From positions 124,001 to 188,000 of the forward strand of contig JAHLLS010000002.1 in NCBI GenBank assembly GCA_020444045.1: 64,000 nucleotides of DNA, written 5' to 3'. Made by a program: the position numbers and the translations under genes. How positions within the stretch are numbered: the first letter of the stretch is position 1; each line of letters begins with the position of its first letter. This DNA is from Deltaproteobacteria bacterium (GTDB lineage Bacteria; Desulfobacterota; Desulfobacteria; Desulfobacterales; UBA5852). Below are positions 35,649 through 44,422 of this stretch, in pieces. The notes beneath the pieces were generated by a model. It was not told the origin of the DNA, searched no databases, and worked only from the letters and a program-made list of their open reading frames with translations.

Positions 35649-37139
35649 ATGCAAAACGAATCACGCATCAACGTTACCCGCCGGCGTTTTGGTATCAAAA
35701 ACGTGCTGGCGTACGGGTTGCCCTTTTTCGCGGCCGGGGTTCTGATAACATCCGGTATGCAATGGACCCGTCCTTCCCTGGCGGAAGACTTCAGCAGCGG
35801 ATCGCACGTCAGCCTGCCAGCGCCTGCAACCATGCCCAACTCATTTGCCGAACTGGCGGACACCCTGAGCCCAACCGTCGTGAATGTTAAAGTAACCAAG
35901 ATTGAAACGGCGGCCTTTCCGGGGCCACAGGGTCCGCAAGGGCCCAATGGTGATTTTTTCAGAGATTTTTTCAACGGAATGCCCCAGATGCCCAAAAACC
36001 ACCGGACCCAGGGTGCCGGATCCGGGGTCATCATCAGCGATGACGGCTACATCCTGACCAACAATCATGTGGTTGAGGGTGCCAAAGAGGTCACGGTCAC
36101 CCTGGCCGACAAGACGGAATTCGAGGCCGAGGTCATCGGGCTCGACCCCAAAACGGATCTTGCAGTTTTGAAAATCGATTCTCAGAAACCCCTTCCGGCC
36201 GCCTCCCTGGCCGATTCTGAAGCACTGCGGGTCGGCGACTGGGTCGTGGCCATCGGCAACCCCTTTGGTTTGAATCACACCGTAACGTCCGGTATCGTCA
36301 GCGCCAAAGGGCGTGTCATCGGGGCCGGACCCTACGATGACTTCATCCAGACGGATGCCTCCATCAATCCCGGAAATTCCGGTGGGCCCCTTTTCAATAT
36401 GAATGGTGAAGTGGTGGGCATCAACACGGCCATCATACCCCAGGGCCAGGGCATCGGTTTTGCCATCCCGGTCAACACCGCCAAACCGCTGATCCCGCAA
36501 CTGGTTGAAAACGGTGAAGTCCGGCGCGGCTACCTGGGGGTCAACATCCAGACCCTTACCCCAGAACTCGCCCAAGCACTGGATATGGAAGTGCGCGAAG
36601 GGGCCCTGGTCGCCGATGTTGTGGCCGACAGCCCGGCCGACAAAGCCGACATCGCGCGGGGCGACATCATCATCGCCTTTGACGGCAAGGAAGTCAAAGA
36701 CAGCCATGACCTGCCCGCCATCGTCGCGGCCACGCCCGTGGATAAAGAAGTCATGGTGACCGTTGTGCGCAACGGCAAGGAACGCCAACTGCCTGTCACC
36801 GTCAGCCAGTTGCCCTCCGATGGAACGCCGGTTGCACAATCTTCCGCCTCCAAAGGCAAGTGGGGCCTCCAGCTGCACGACCTGAGTCCCGAGATGAAAA
36901 ACCAGTTCCGCATTCAGGCGGATAAGGGTGTCGTTGTCGTCGGTATCGAACCGGACAGCCCGGCCCAGGAGGCCGGCCTTCGCCAGGGCGACGTTATTGT
37001 GGAAGTCAACCGCCAGCCGGTCGAGTCGGTCAACGACATCGTCGAAAACATCCATAAGTCTGAGGATAAAGACCATCTGCTGCTGCTGGTGCAACGGCAG
37101 ACGGGGACCTTCTACCTGCCGCTGGAACAACAAGGATAA
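35649..37139 (+). CDS. degP: Periplasmic serine endoprotease of the DegP/HtrA family
   Basis: A 496-residue protease-chaperone. The export signal (about 1-46) contains TRRRFGIK before a hydrophobic stretch, close to a twin-arginine motif, and ends near SLA. The trypsin-like domain has the triad His140 (TNNHVVEGA), Asp170 (DLAVLKID) and Ser244 (NPGNSGGPLFN). Two PDZ domains follow at about 290-380 and 395-490. It degrades or refolds misfolded envelope proteins. I chose the ATG at 35649 because AGGAG lies eight bases upstream; a TTG six codons earlier is possible but unsupported. It follows the two-component genes and is probably controlled by them. Confidence 0.95.
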   Translation: MQNESRINVTRRRFGIKNVLAYGLPFFAAGVLITSGMQWTRPSLAEDFSSGSHVSLPAPATMPNSFAELADTLSPTVVNVKVTKIETAAFPGPQGPQGPNGDFFRDFFNGMPQMPKNHRTQGAGSGVIISDDGYILTNNHVVEGAKEVTVTLADKTEFEAEVIGLDPKTDLAVLKIDSQKPLPAASLADSEALRVGDWVVAIGNPFGLNHTVTSGIVSAKGRVIGAGPYDDFIQTDASINPGNSGGPLFNMNGEVVGINTAIIPQGQGIGFAIPVNTAKPLIPQLVENGEVRRGYLGVNIQTLTPELAQALDMEVREGALVADVVADSPADKADIARGDIIIAFDGKEVKDSHDLPAIVAATPVDKEVMVTVVRNGKERQLPVTVSQLPSDGTPVAQSSASKGKWGLQLHDLSPEMKNQFRIQADKGVVVVGIEPDSPAQEAGLRQGDVIVEVNRQPVESVNDIVENIHKSEDKDHLLLLVQRQTGTFYLPLEQQG

Positions 37140-37149
37140 ACTGTATGTT

Positions 37150-37185
37150 CGAGGGGCGCCGTTGATCGACCAGCGGCGCCCCTCG
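37150..37185 (+). terminator. Hairpin downstream of degP
   Basis: A perfect 12-base stem (CGAGGGGCGCCG and CGGCGCCCCTCG) with a 12-base loop starts eleven bases after the HtrA stop codon. It lacks a T-run, so it is either a weak terminator or an mRNA 3' stabiliser. Confidence 0.55.
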
Positions 37186-37292
37186 CTTGTCGGCGGCAAA
37201 GCTTTTCAGCACTGCGAACCCTTGATAACGCAGTCAAAGAGCACATCAGAGGCGTGAAATATCCGGGATAGGTTTCCCCATCGCAGGAAGGG

Positions 37293-38933
37293 ATGATGCG
37301 AATGCTTGCGATTCTCATGAAATGGGTCAATCACCACTTCGTCGATCTAGTCCGCCAGATGCGATTGTCCTATCTGCCGCCCCTCCTGGTCTACACGGCG
37401 GCCGGTATCTCCGGCCTGACCGGCATCGTCGGGACCTTCTTCGTCAAAGACTATCTGGGACTTTCGGCCGAGTTTCTGGCAACCCTCGGGTTCTGGGCCG
37501 GTCTGCCCTGGGCCTTGAAAATGCCCCTGGGCCATCTGGTGGATCTGTTCTGGCGCTGGAAATCGGTCCTGGTTTTCATCGGTGCGGGCCTCATCGGCGC
37601 CAGCCTTGTCATCATGTGCGGTCTGATTGGCGCCACGCCGGCAATGGTGCAAACCATGCCCGTGGAGGCCTGGTTTGTGCTGGCGGCCTTGCTGGCACCG
37701 GTGGGCTATGTCATCCAGGATGTGGTGGCCGACGCCATGACGGTCGAAGCGGTGCCGACCGTCGACGAGCAGGGGCACCCTTACGACGAACACACCACCC
37801 GGCTGATGCACACCACCATGCAGACCCTGGGCCGGATTGCGATCGTGGGCGGCGGTATCGCCGTCGCGATCCTCAATATCATGATGTTCAGCGGCGTCGG
37901 CGATCTGCCGGAGGCAATGCAGCGCGACGTTTACACCCGTATTTACAAACTGGCGCTGGTCATTCCGGTGATATCGGTCATCGGCGTGGCCTTGGCTGAA
38001 CTGTTGAAACGCAACCGGGTACGCAAGCTTCGGCATCTGGGTAGAACAAAACAGGCTATTGCGCGGGAGGCAACGCCCAACTGGTGGATTTTAGGGGGTA
38101 GCCTGGTTTTTGTCGTCTTCAGCCTGGTGATGGGATTGAGCCGGGTTCCCTATAACCAGGAGATCGTATTTGCAGGTTCGATGGCCATCGTACTCTTCCT
38201 GATGGCAAAGCTGGTAAAGGAACTGCCCCCGACGGCCCGGCGCACCCTAGTGCGGACAGCCATCGTTATTTTCGTGTTTCGCGCCCTACCCGGCCCGGGC
38301 GCCGGAGCCACCTGGTGGCAGATCGATGAACTGGGCTTCGACCAGCAGTTCATATCCGTCCTGTCCTTGATCAGCGGCGCGCTGGCTCTTTTCGGAATGG
38401 TGCTTTTCCGCCGTTTCATGGCCGAACGATCGATTACATTTGTGGTGGGTTTTTTAACCATCATCGGCGCAGTACTCAGTCTGCCGATCATCGGGATGTA
38501 CTACGGCCTGCACGAATGGACCGCGGGCTTGACCAGCGGTATCGTGGACGCCCGGTTTATTGCGGTGGTCGATACCGCCCTGGAATCTCCCCTGGGGCAA
38601 GTCGCCATGATCCCCATGCTGGCCTGGATCGCCAACAGTGCGCCCACCCAACTGAAAGCGACTTTTTTTGCGGTCATGGCCTCCTTTACCAATCTGGCCC
38701 TGTCCCTGAGCAATCTGGGAACCAAATATTTGAATCAATTTTTTACAGTCACCCGCGAAATCACAGATCCCATGACCGGCGGCGTCACGCTGCCGGCGGA
38801 TTATTCCGAGCTGGGCACCCTGTTGATAACCATCACCTGCATCGGTTTGATGCTTCCCCTGTTGACGATACTCGCAACCCGTCACCAGACGCGCCAGACC
38901 GTCCGCCAACGCCTTACCCTATCCAGGCATTAG
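37293..38933 (+). CDS. BT1/folate-biopterin-type MFS transporter
   Basis: A 546-residue membrane protein with about twelve hydrophobic spans. The N-terminal stretch YLPPLLVYTAAGISGLTGIV, followed by LPWALKMPLGHLVDL, and the VIQDVVADAMTVEAV motif near 145-160 match BT1-family major-facilitator proteins, which include folate-biopterin carriers of protists, plants and cyanobacteria. Bacterial members of this branch have no settled substrate. AGGAAGGG overlaps the first two ATGs; the ATG at 37302 has the best spacing and may be the real start. It lies 150 bases after degP beyond a hairpin, and an operon link is uncertain. Confidence 0.8.
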   Translation: MMRMLAILMKWVNHHFVDLVRQMRLSYLPPLLVYTAAGISGLTGIVGTFFVKDYLGLSAEFLATLGFWAGLPWALKMPLGHLVDLFWRWKSVLVFIGAGLIGASLVIMCGLIGATPAMVQTMPVEAWFVLAALLAPVGYVIQDVVADAMTVEAVPTVDEQGHPYDEHTTRLMHTTMQTLGRIAIVGGGIAVAILNIMMFSGVGDLPEAMQRDVYTRIYKLALVIPVISVIGVALAELLKRNRVRKLRHLGRTKQAIAREATPNWWILGGSLVFVVFSLVMGLSRVPYNQEIVFAGSMAIVLFLMAKLVKELPPTARRTLVRTAIVIFVFRALPGPGAGATWWQIDELGFDQQFISVLSLISGALALFGMVLFRRFMAERSITFVVGFLTIIGAVLSLPIIGMYYGLHEWTAGLTSGIVDARFIAVVDTALESPLGQVAMIPMLAWIANSAPTQLKATFFAVMASFTNLALSLSNLGTKYLNQFFTVTREITDPMTGGVTLPADYSELGTLLITITCIGLMLPLLTILATRHQTRQTVRQRLTLSRH

Positions 38934-39621
38934 GCACGAGATGGGGCAGGTCTCTGGTTTACTGGAGAACAATCATCTATAGGGAGTTGGTGCCCTTCTG
39001 ACTTTCAAATAGACCCGAATAATGTCCCAACAACCTGAGACAAAGGTCATACGTATACTTGAGCCCCTCACTTTCAAGAGTGTAGACCTGACCCCTTCTT
39101 TTAGTTCAAGGTGCACCATATGTAGGACAATATGCAGGCGGGCTTTGGGCGCCTGCCGGATGCCGCCATGCGCCGGCGGATGCAGACACACTATGCCTCC
39201 CTCTGAATGCGTTTGGAAAGGGGCTTGGGACGGGGTTTGACGCGATGATGTTTAAGCGGCCCCCTGCTGATTTACCTGTTCTTTGGTTTTGTTGACGAGA
39301 GGAATATACAATTTCCCCATAATGCCCAGCGAGTAGACCTGGTTCCATTCATTCCTCGTCTTCGTTGCCTGCCTATTGTGCAGCGTCCTCGACGGCGATA
39401 CCCACTTCCGCAAGCTGTAAATACGGAATAAGTGAGGGGATAAATCTATGGTTGACCTTAGAACAAAAACCAGTTCAGAGGTATTGTTCTTCTCGCTTTC
39501 AAATATTTTTGGCAACGCTACAAGGCCATAGTAAAAGGTTAAATGGTAGCTCCACCCCTTTACATAACACATTCAAAATCGAATTTACTTCTTAAACGCA
39601 TCATGAGTCCCTTTGATTCCG
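38934..39621. other. Intergenic region between converging genes
   Basis: No supported gene. It contains phrases that recur in other spacers of this window, such as TCAAGAGTGTAGACCT at 39076-39091, also seen near 43050, and a diverged repeat at 39446-39565. Confidence 0.4.
39446..39565. repeat. Diverged repeat family 4, copy 1
   Basis: It shares, in the same order, TATGGTTGACCTTA, CTTCTCGCTTTCAAATA-type sequence, CCATAG and a CACCCCTTT-like end with 42845-42960. It is non-coding and moderately AT-rich. Confidence 0.5.
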
Positions 39622-39651
39622 AAAAAGCCCCGGTATAATTACCGGGGCTTT
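39622..39651 (-). terminator. Rho-independent terminator of the phospholipase-C-like gene
   Basis: Read leftward, the stem AAAGCCCCGGTA/TACCGGGGCTTT (12 bp, 4-base loop) is followed by further T residues (CTTTTTC), six bases after the stop codon of the leftward gene. Confidence 0.9.
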
Positions 39652-39656
39652 ACAAT

Positions 39657-41480
39657 TCAGACATACTCCTCGTTGTTCACCGGATTATCCGGATCGGACG
39701 GAACTTCCCCGCGCCAGGCTTTGTAGCCATAGCCCCGGTCGGCATCCAGGTTCCAGCTGGTGAGAAGAAGGGCCCGGTCGGCATCCGGTACGTTGTTTCC
39801 GGCCGAGGTGGCAATCAACCAGGAGGTGAAATCGCTGGCGTTGCCGATGCGAAGGCGATCCCGTTCCAAAGACAGCGTCTGGGCCGGTGTCTCGCGGCGG
39901 GCATAAGTGGCCAGCCATTCATAATTGAAGGGGTGCTGCTCGATAAACGAGGATGGATCCGCCGGCGGGGAGACCCCCATAAAATCCGCCGCCGTCGTAG
40001 GCTGTTCCATGGCCGTTGCCGGGCAGAGCAGGTGCGAACCGGACGTGATATGCCATTTCGGATATTTGAAGGGGGCCGCGGCGCACAGGGCCGTGGTGGT
40101 CAGATTGCGGCCGTGCGAATTGTTCAGCATTTCCGGGTCCGGGGTGATGAACCCTTCCAGGGCCAACACTTCGCGCGCCGCCTGGTAGAGCTGGTAAAGC
40201 AGCAGCTGCAGCCCGTAGAGAATCGCCAGCAGGACGATGATCGGCAGTGACAGCAGCAGGGTCAGCAAAAGATCGATCAGGTCCAGCATGGTCTCCAGCG
40301 CCCAGTAGATCAGCTCGCCCAGGTAGGCCATCCAGTCCTCCAGCTGGTCGAAGAATCCTTCGTAGCAATCCCGCGAAGACTGGGTAAAACCCATCGAAAG
40401 GACATCCCCCCATGAGCACCTGCCGCTTGGGGAGTCGGGCGACGAGGGCGGCGGTTCAAACAGGTCCTGCAAGGCATCGTTCAGGATTTCGGCAACCCCG
40501 CTGAAGGGCTCTTCCGGCCGCGGGATCACCATCTTGTGCATGATCTCCAGGATCTCGTAGAACACCTCGTAGGTCTGGTCGATCTGCCCGCGGGTCAAAT
40601 AATCGGGACGGGGCTGGCCCTGCGGCCAGGTCTGCGCGAAAGCGGCATGCAGCATGTCGCCGATCTCGGTCGGCAGTGATGCGGGAAAATCTAGCCGGTC
40701 GTAAAGGCTGAGGTTTATGTTCTGGCCGAAGTAATAGCGGAAGGCCCAGGTGTCCATGTAATTCTCCACCGTGGCGTGGCGCTGGGGGTGCAGCCGGTAG
40801 GGCCCGCCGACGATCTGGTTGACGAAGGGGTGCCCGGTCACGTCGGTGGCGATATGGGACAGGTAGCCGTGGGCATAGGCCTGCTGCCGTTCGCTGGCCG
40901 CGTGTCCTTTCAGGGCGACGGCGTACAGGCCGGTGTTCCGGTAGTGCAGCATGTCGAACCAGTACCAGTCGGTTTCTGGTTTGTTATACTGAACCGGCGG
41001 GATGAACTGATTGAACAATTCGCTGGTCAGGTGCGGCAGGCCGGCGGCGTCGGACACCAGATTGGCCCCGCTGATGACGCCCGCAAACAGTCCCGTACCG
41101 AGAGCCGACTTGAACAACCCGGCGGTCTGTTCGATCTCCTCGATGGCGGCGCGGATCAGGGCCACGGTGCTCGGCGCCAGGGTTTCCACGGTCTCTTCCA
41201 CCGGCTCGACAACGGCGTCGCGGATATCGCGGATCGGCTGCACGATGTCATTGTATAGATCGACGACCTTTTCGATGTTCTTGTAAAGCTTGTAGAACTT
41301 GTCCACGATTTCATAGTCCGGTGACCAAAAAAACAGGTCCGGACCGATGGCCCCGAGATTGGCCATGTCGCGGTTCATGAACATGGCATCGGCGGCGGCG
41401 CGGTCGCTGGATTGTGCGCTGGCCATCAGGTTGCCGATGGCGCGGTCCAACACGATGTAATGGATTCCGTATTTTGGCAT
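39657..41480 (-). CDS. Zinc-dependent phospholipase C-like protein with internal membrane segment
   Basis: A 607-residue protein. Its N-terminal ~320 residues resemble the zinc-dependent phospholipase C/S1-P1 fold. His7 lies in GIHYIV, Asp48 in GPDLF, and the central motif HGYLSHIATDVTGHPFVNQ (His204, His209, Asp213, His217) is the metal-binding helix, with His235 following. There is no signal peptide. After a Pro/Ser-rich linker (about 342-352) comes a 40-residue hydrophobic stretch (about 389-432) that could insert in a membrane, then a ~170-residue tail. Phospholipid hydrolysis is inferred from family. GGAG precedes the ATG, and the transthyretin-like gene ends four bases upstream, so the two are coupled. 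A terminator follows. Confidence 0.7.
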   Translation of the reverse strand: MPKYGIHYIVLDRAIGNLMASAQSSDRAAADAMFMNRDMANLGAIGPDLFFWSPDYEIVDKFYKLYKNIEKVVDLYNDIVQPIRDIRDAVVEPVEETVETLAPSTVALIRAAIEEIEQTAGLFKSALGTGLFAGVISGANLVSDAAGLPHLTSELFNQFIPPVQYNKPETDWYWFDMLHYRNTGLYAVALKGHAASERQQAYAHGYLSHIATDVTGHPFVNQIVGGPYRLHPQRHATVENYMDTWAFRYYFGQNINLSLYDRLDFPASLPTEIGDMLHAAFAQTWPQGQPRPDYLTRGQIDQTYEVFYEILEIMHKMVIPRPEEPFSGVAEILNDALQDLFEPPPSSPDSPSGRCSWGDVLSMGFTQSSRDCYEGFFDQLEDWMAYLGELIYWALETMLDLIDLLLTLLLSLPIIVLLAILYGLQLLLYQLYQAAREVLALEGFITPDPEMLNNSHGRNLTTTALCAAAPFKYPKWHITSGSHLLCPATAMEQPTTAADFMGVSPPADPSSFIEQHPFNYEWLATYARRETPAQTLSLERDRLRIGNASDFTSWLIATSAGNNVPDADRALLLTSWNLDADRGYGYKAWRGEVPSDPDNPVNNEEYV

Positions 41481-41484
41481 GGCT

Positions 41485-42360
41485 CTACTCCAGGTTGGTG
41501 TAATGGATGCTGGTGATGTGGCGGTTGAAATGCTCCACCACCTGAAAATCGATGGGATCCAGCAGCGGGTCGAACACGATGCCCACGATGCGGCCCGTGG
41601 TCTGCTTGCGCGTCCAGGGCACGGTCACTTCCCGCCGCTCTCCGGGCTGCAGGGCGATGATGGCCTGCCCGCGCAGCTGGTAATCCCTCAGGGGATGGGT
41701 GTAGCCCCCCGGGCCTTCCCATACCTGCACGTAGCAGGTCCAGGACGGGAAATTGCCGTCGTTCCAGACCGGGAAATGGACGCTTGCCGGTTCATTGCGC
41801 TCCTGGCCCATTAATTGCGGGCCGAAATTGCTGCTGCAATCGAGCCAGGAGCGGGGCATCGGCACGACCGGATCGTGGGGCGGTTTTTCCGCCTGCCGCT
41901 GGCGCCACCAGTCGGCGATATCCTGCGTCCATTGACCGGGCTGCGGGGGATGATAGGTATCGCCCGGGACCTCACCGGCATCGCCGTCCGGGTCCGACGG
42001 TTGGCCGGGGTCGGGATAGCCCGGTTCGCCGGGTTCTTCCACCGGCATCTCCACTTCCATTTGCACCTGTTTCAGTGTTTCCTGTGGATGCCACAACAGC
42101 GTGTTCTGCGTTTCCAGGATCAGCCGATCGCGCCAGTAGACCTTGAAAAAAACATCCGGGATCTGGTCGAAGAAAAATTCGCGGAAAGCGCTCGAATCAA
42201 AAAGCATGCGGAAACGGCCCCAGGCGTCAGTGAAGGTACTGCCGACCATGTCGTTGACCAACAAATCCTTGTCCCAGGCTTCGACACGCAGGGCACGCAC
42301 ACCGCGATGCGTCTGCTTATCAACCACCCGGCCGAGAATGCGAAAAAGCTTGTCAGCCAT
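41485..42360 (-). CDS. Transthyretin/carboxypeptidase-regulatory-like domain protein
   Basis: A 291-residue protein without signal peptide. Residues 1-95 form a beta-sandwich like carboxypeptidase regulatory or transthyretin-like domains (FRILGRVVDKQTHRGVRALR, FTDAWGRFRM). A Pro/Asp/Gly-rich linker (about 105-155) leads to a second domain of ~130 residues ending VEHFNRHITSIHYTNLE, which has an Ig-like or CARDB-like look (PASVHFPVWNDGNFPSWTC). AGGAGG lies directly upstream of the ATG used; an in-frame ATG nine codons earlier is unlikely. The gene is coupled to the phospholipase-C-like gene, suggesting a partner or delivery role for this protein. Confidence 0.65.
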   Translation of the reverse strand: MADKLFRILGRVVDKQTHRGVRALRVEAWDKDLLVNDMVGSTFTDAWGRFRMLFDSSAFREFFFDQIPDVFFKVYWRDRLILETQNTLLWHPQETLKQVQMEVEMPVEEPGEPGYPDPGQPSDPDGDAGEVPGDTYHPPQPGQWTQDIADWWRQRQAEKPPHDPVVPMPRSWLDCSSNFGPQLMGQERNEPASVHFPVWNDGNFPSWTCYVQVWEGPGGYTHPLRDYQLRGQAIIALQPGERREVTVPWTRKQTTGRIVGIVFDPLLDPIDFQVVEHFNRHITSIHYTNLE

Positions 42361-43092
42361 AACCCCTCCTTTTTGGTTAGGTTTCATCTACCTCTAAGCG
42401 TGAACGAAACGATAGAGGTCACTGGGATTATATTAATGGACGCCCGCTATTGGGTCGAGCGGCAGATTCAACTCTAATTTTCAAATGCGAAGGGTTCTTC
42501 CCAAGGCGTCCTTTAATTGAGTTCGCAACCATTTATAAATTGTGAGACCTGATCCCTGATCGCGGTTCTTATTGGAAGGTCGCTGGTGTTAACGTCCGTG
42601 GCTGAAGCGTCTCAGAGGAAGGAGGAAGGAAATCTGCGTACAGGATAACGAGCAGGTGGCCTGGTTCGCGCTTTCTGGATGACGATTATCAGAACTTCGC
42701 CGAGACAGGTGCGGTATTTTTTCAGAGCCGTTGCGGCCAAATGTGAGGGACCGGCTTTTTTTTGGGATATAAAAAATCAATAACGCAAAAATCCGATGAT
42801 TGCAATTGACCAGGTAAAATTTTGCAAAGACTCCGGGAAGAGGTTTATGGTTGACCTTAAAAAATCAATACGGAGTTTATGCCCTCTTCGCTTTCAAATA
42901 GTCCTAATCATATGACAAGACCATAGAAAAAAGTCAAATGTGGACTTGCCCCTCTTTTATTACTTGTGCCCTCCTATGGCCTAAGGCTGTGATGGTTGCA
43001 TAGCCGTCAGTCATCGGTTCTCAGAATCGTGATACGGTGTTTCATCTGTCAAGAGTGTAGACCTTACCCTATGACCCTACGTCTCCTTTCAA
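42361..43092. other. Intergenic region with diverged repeat
   Basis: About 730 bases without a supported gene. It holds repeat family 4 copy 2 (42845-42960) and a TCAAGAGTGTAGACCT phrase near 43050 that recurs at 39076. The upstream end should carry the promoter of the transthyretin-like operon. Confidence 0.4.
42845..42960. repeat. Diverged repeat family 4, copy 2
   Basis: Homologous block by block to 39446-39565: TATGGTTGACCTTA, CTCTTCGCTTTCAAATAG, AAGACCATAG, then a CCCCTCTTTTA end. Both copies lie in spacers next to the phospholipase-C-like/transthyretin-like operon, on opposite sides. Confidence 0.5.
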
Positions 43093-43719
43093 TCAGGTGC
43101 AGATATAGATTTTTGATTTGCCGGTCACCACAGCGGCTTTCCTGACCTGACGAAAGTGCTGTTTCAGGAAACCGGCTTCATGCTTCAGGATCTGAAGGGC
43201 TCTTTCCCGTCCCATGGACATGAGCCGGATATGGAAGAGCAGTCGGACCAGCCTGTTTTCGGGGACCTCGTGCTCCATCATCAGAAAAGACTTTCCCGGT
43301 TTGAGGCACCGCTTGATTTCGTCGAGGGTGTTGACCTGTGTGGCGCCCTTCAGCTCGTAGAAGGCGTGGGAGCAGGTGACGGCGCTGAAAACTCCGCTTT
43401 TGAACGGCAGTCGGCCGCAGTCCGCTTGGACCAGGCAGACCTGACCATAGCCCCGTGTTTTTTCCCGGGCCGCCGCAAGCATTCCCGAAGAGAAATCGAG
43501 CCCCACAACCAGTCCCTTGGCACCCACCCGCCCGGCCAGCGGCCGAAGGGCCGCCCCGGTGCCTGTGCAGATGTCGAGCACACGATCTCCCGGTTCGGCT
43601 CCCGTTTGTTCGGCAAGAATGTCGCGCAGGACACCCTGCTTGTCGCTGGCGTGCAGGGCGACAAACCGGTCATAGACTTTCGAAAACAGATCATAATATT
43701 TCTGTCGGAATCTTCGCAC
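43093..43719 (-). CDS. Class I SAM-dependent methyltransferase, UbiE-like
   Basis: A 208-residue methyltransferase with motif I VLDICTGTGAALRPL (about 48-62), acidic motif II VVGLDFSSGML (about 71-81), motif III QADCGRLPF (about 98-106) and FSAVTCSHAFYEL as the post-III strand. It most resembles UbiE/Methyltransferase_11 enzymes. Substrates range from quinones to lipids, and none can be assigned. The start appears to be GTG with no clear ribosome-binding site. It is a single leftward gene. Confidence 0.85.
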   Translation of the reverse strand: MRRFRQKYYDLFSKVYDRFVALHASDKQGVLRDILAEQTGAEPGDRVLDICTGTGAALRPLAGRVGAKGLVVGLDFSSGMLAAAREKTRGYGQVCLVQADCGRLPFKSGVFSAVTCSHAFYELKGATQVNTLDEIKRCLKPGKSFLMMEHEVPENRLVRLLFHIRLMSMGRERALQILKHEAGFLKQHFRQVRKAAVVTGKSKIYICT

Positions 43720-43812
43720 GGCGGAATGCTTTTTTATTGGGTGACTCTTATGATCTTCGGATAACGGGTCGAAGCCCTTAATTCAATTTCCTGGCCTTAT
43801 ACGGTTTTCCAG

Positions 43813-43932
43813 TTACTTATTTTTATGTGATTTGTCCGTGAACTCTTTTATGCGGTGCTTGAGCCCATAAACGTATACGGCTATGGCAAAAATGCCAAAT
43901 CCCAACCCGACACAAAGGGCAAAAATTTTCAT
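43813..43932 (-). CDS. Single-helix small membrane protein (39 residues)
   Basis: The short frame encodes a hydrophobic helix (about 3-22, ALCVGLGFGIFAIAVYVYGL) followed by a strongly basic tail (KHRIKEFTDKSHKNK). GAGG lies ten bases before this ATG, while the longer in-frame extension is not protein-like. The topology suggests a small bitopic inner-membrane protein; the function is unknown. Confidence 0.5.
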   Translation of the reverse strand: MKIFALCVGLGFGIFAIAVYVYGLKHRIKEFTDKSHKNK

Positions 43933-44035
43933 GGCCCTATACCTCAACCTGTTACCATTTGACCATAGTGGAGGCCGTGTTTCTTTAGCTTGGCCCGCAC
44001 CTGGCGCCTCGTTTCCCACAAACCACCGACAATGG

Positions 44036-44422
44036 TCAAATATGAATTTGACTCCTCTTCTCTATGGCTGACTTACAAACAATATGTTGTAGCTCTTTGG
44101 GATGCCATTTCCCTCGTTTAAGTCGCCTTTGTATTTGCGCCCTATATTTGTAAGGGGCAGGTGGGATTTTCCTTCGATGACGGTTTTGGTTACAGAAAAG
44201 ACAGGCTGCAACAATATTATTTTTCCTATTGCTACCTCCATCGCATCGGGCGATGAGATGTTCCGCTGTGCACTGAAATCTGTCGGCTGCCATAATTGAG
44301 ATTTTGTGTTTCATGGCAAATGATCCTACGTCATCTAACCACATAGGACTTTTGCAATAATAACAAAGACCTGCTTGATTGTGAAACGCGTGAAGACGTG
44401 GTTTAGATATTGGATTAGACAT
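44036..44422 (-). CDS. HNH endonuclease
   Basis: A 128-residue HNH nuclease with two zinc-binding CxxC pairs (CYYC near 20 and CLFC near 75). Between them AEHLIARCDGGSNRKNNIVAA holds the catalytic His and the Asn of the motif (His55, Asn68). The basic tail suits DNA binding. GGAG precedes the ATG by six bases. Such stand-alone nucleases occur in mobile or defence contexts; this one lies next to AT-richer DNA. No methyltransferase or phage packaging gene is adjacent. Confidence 0.85.
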   Translation of the reverse strand: MSNPISKPRLHAFHNQAGLCYYCKSPMWLDDVGSFAMKHKISIMAADRFQCTAEHLIARCDGGSNRKNNIVAACLFCNQNRHRRKIPPAPYKYRAQIQRRLKRGKWHPKELQHIVCKSAIEKRSQIHI

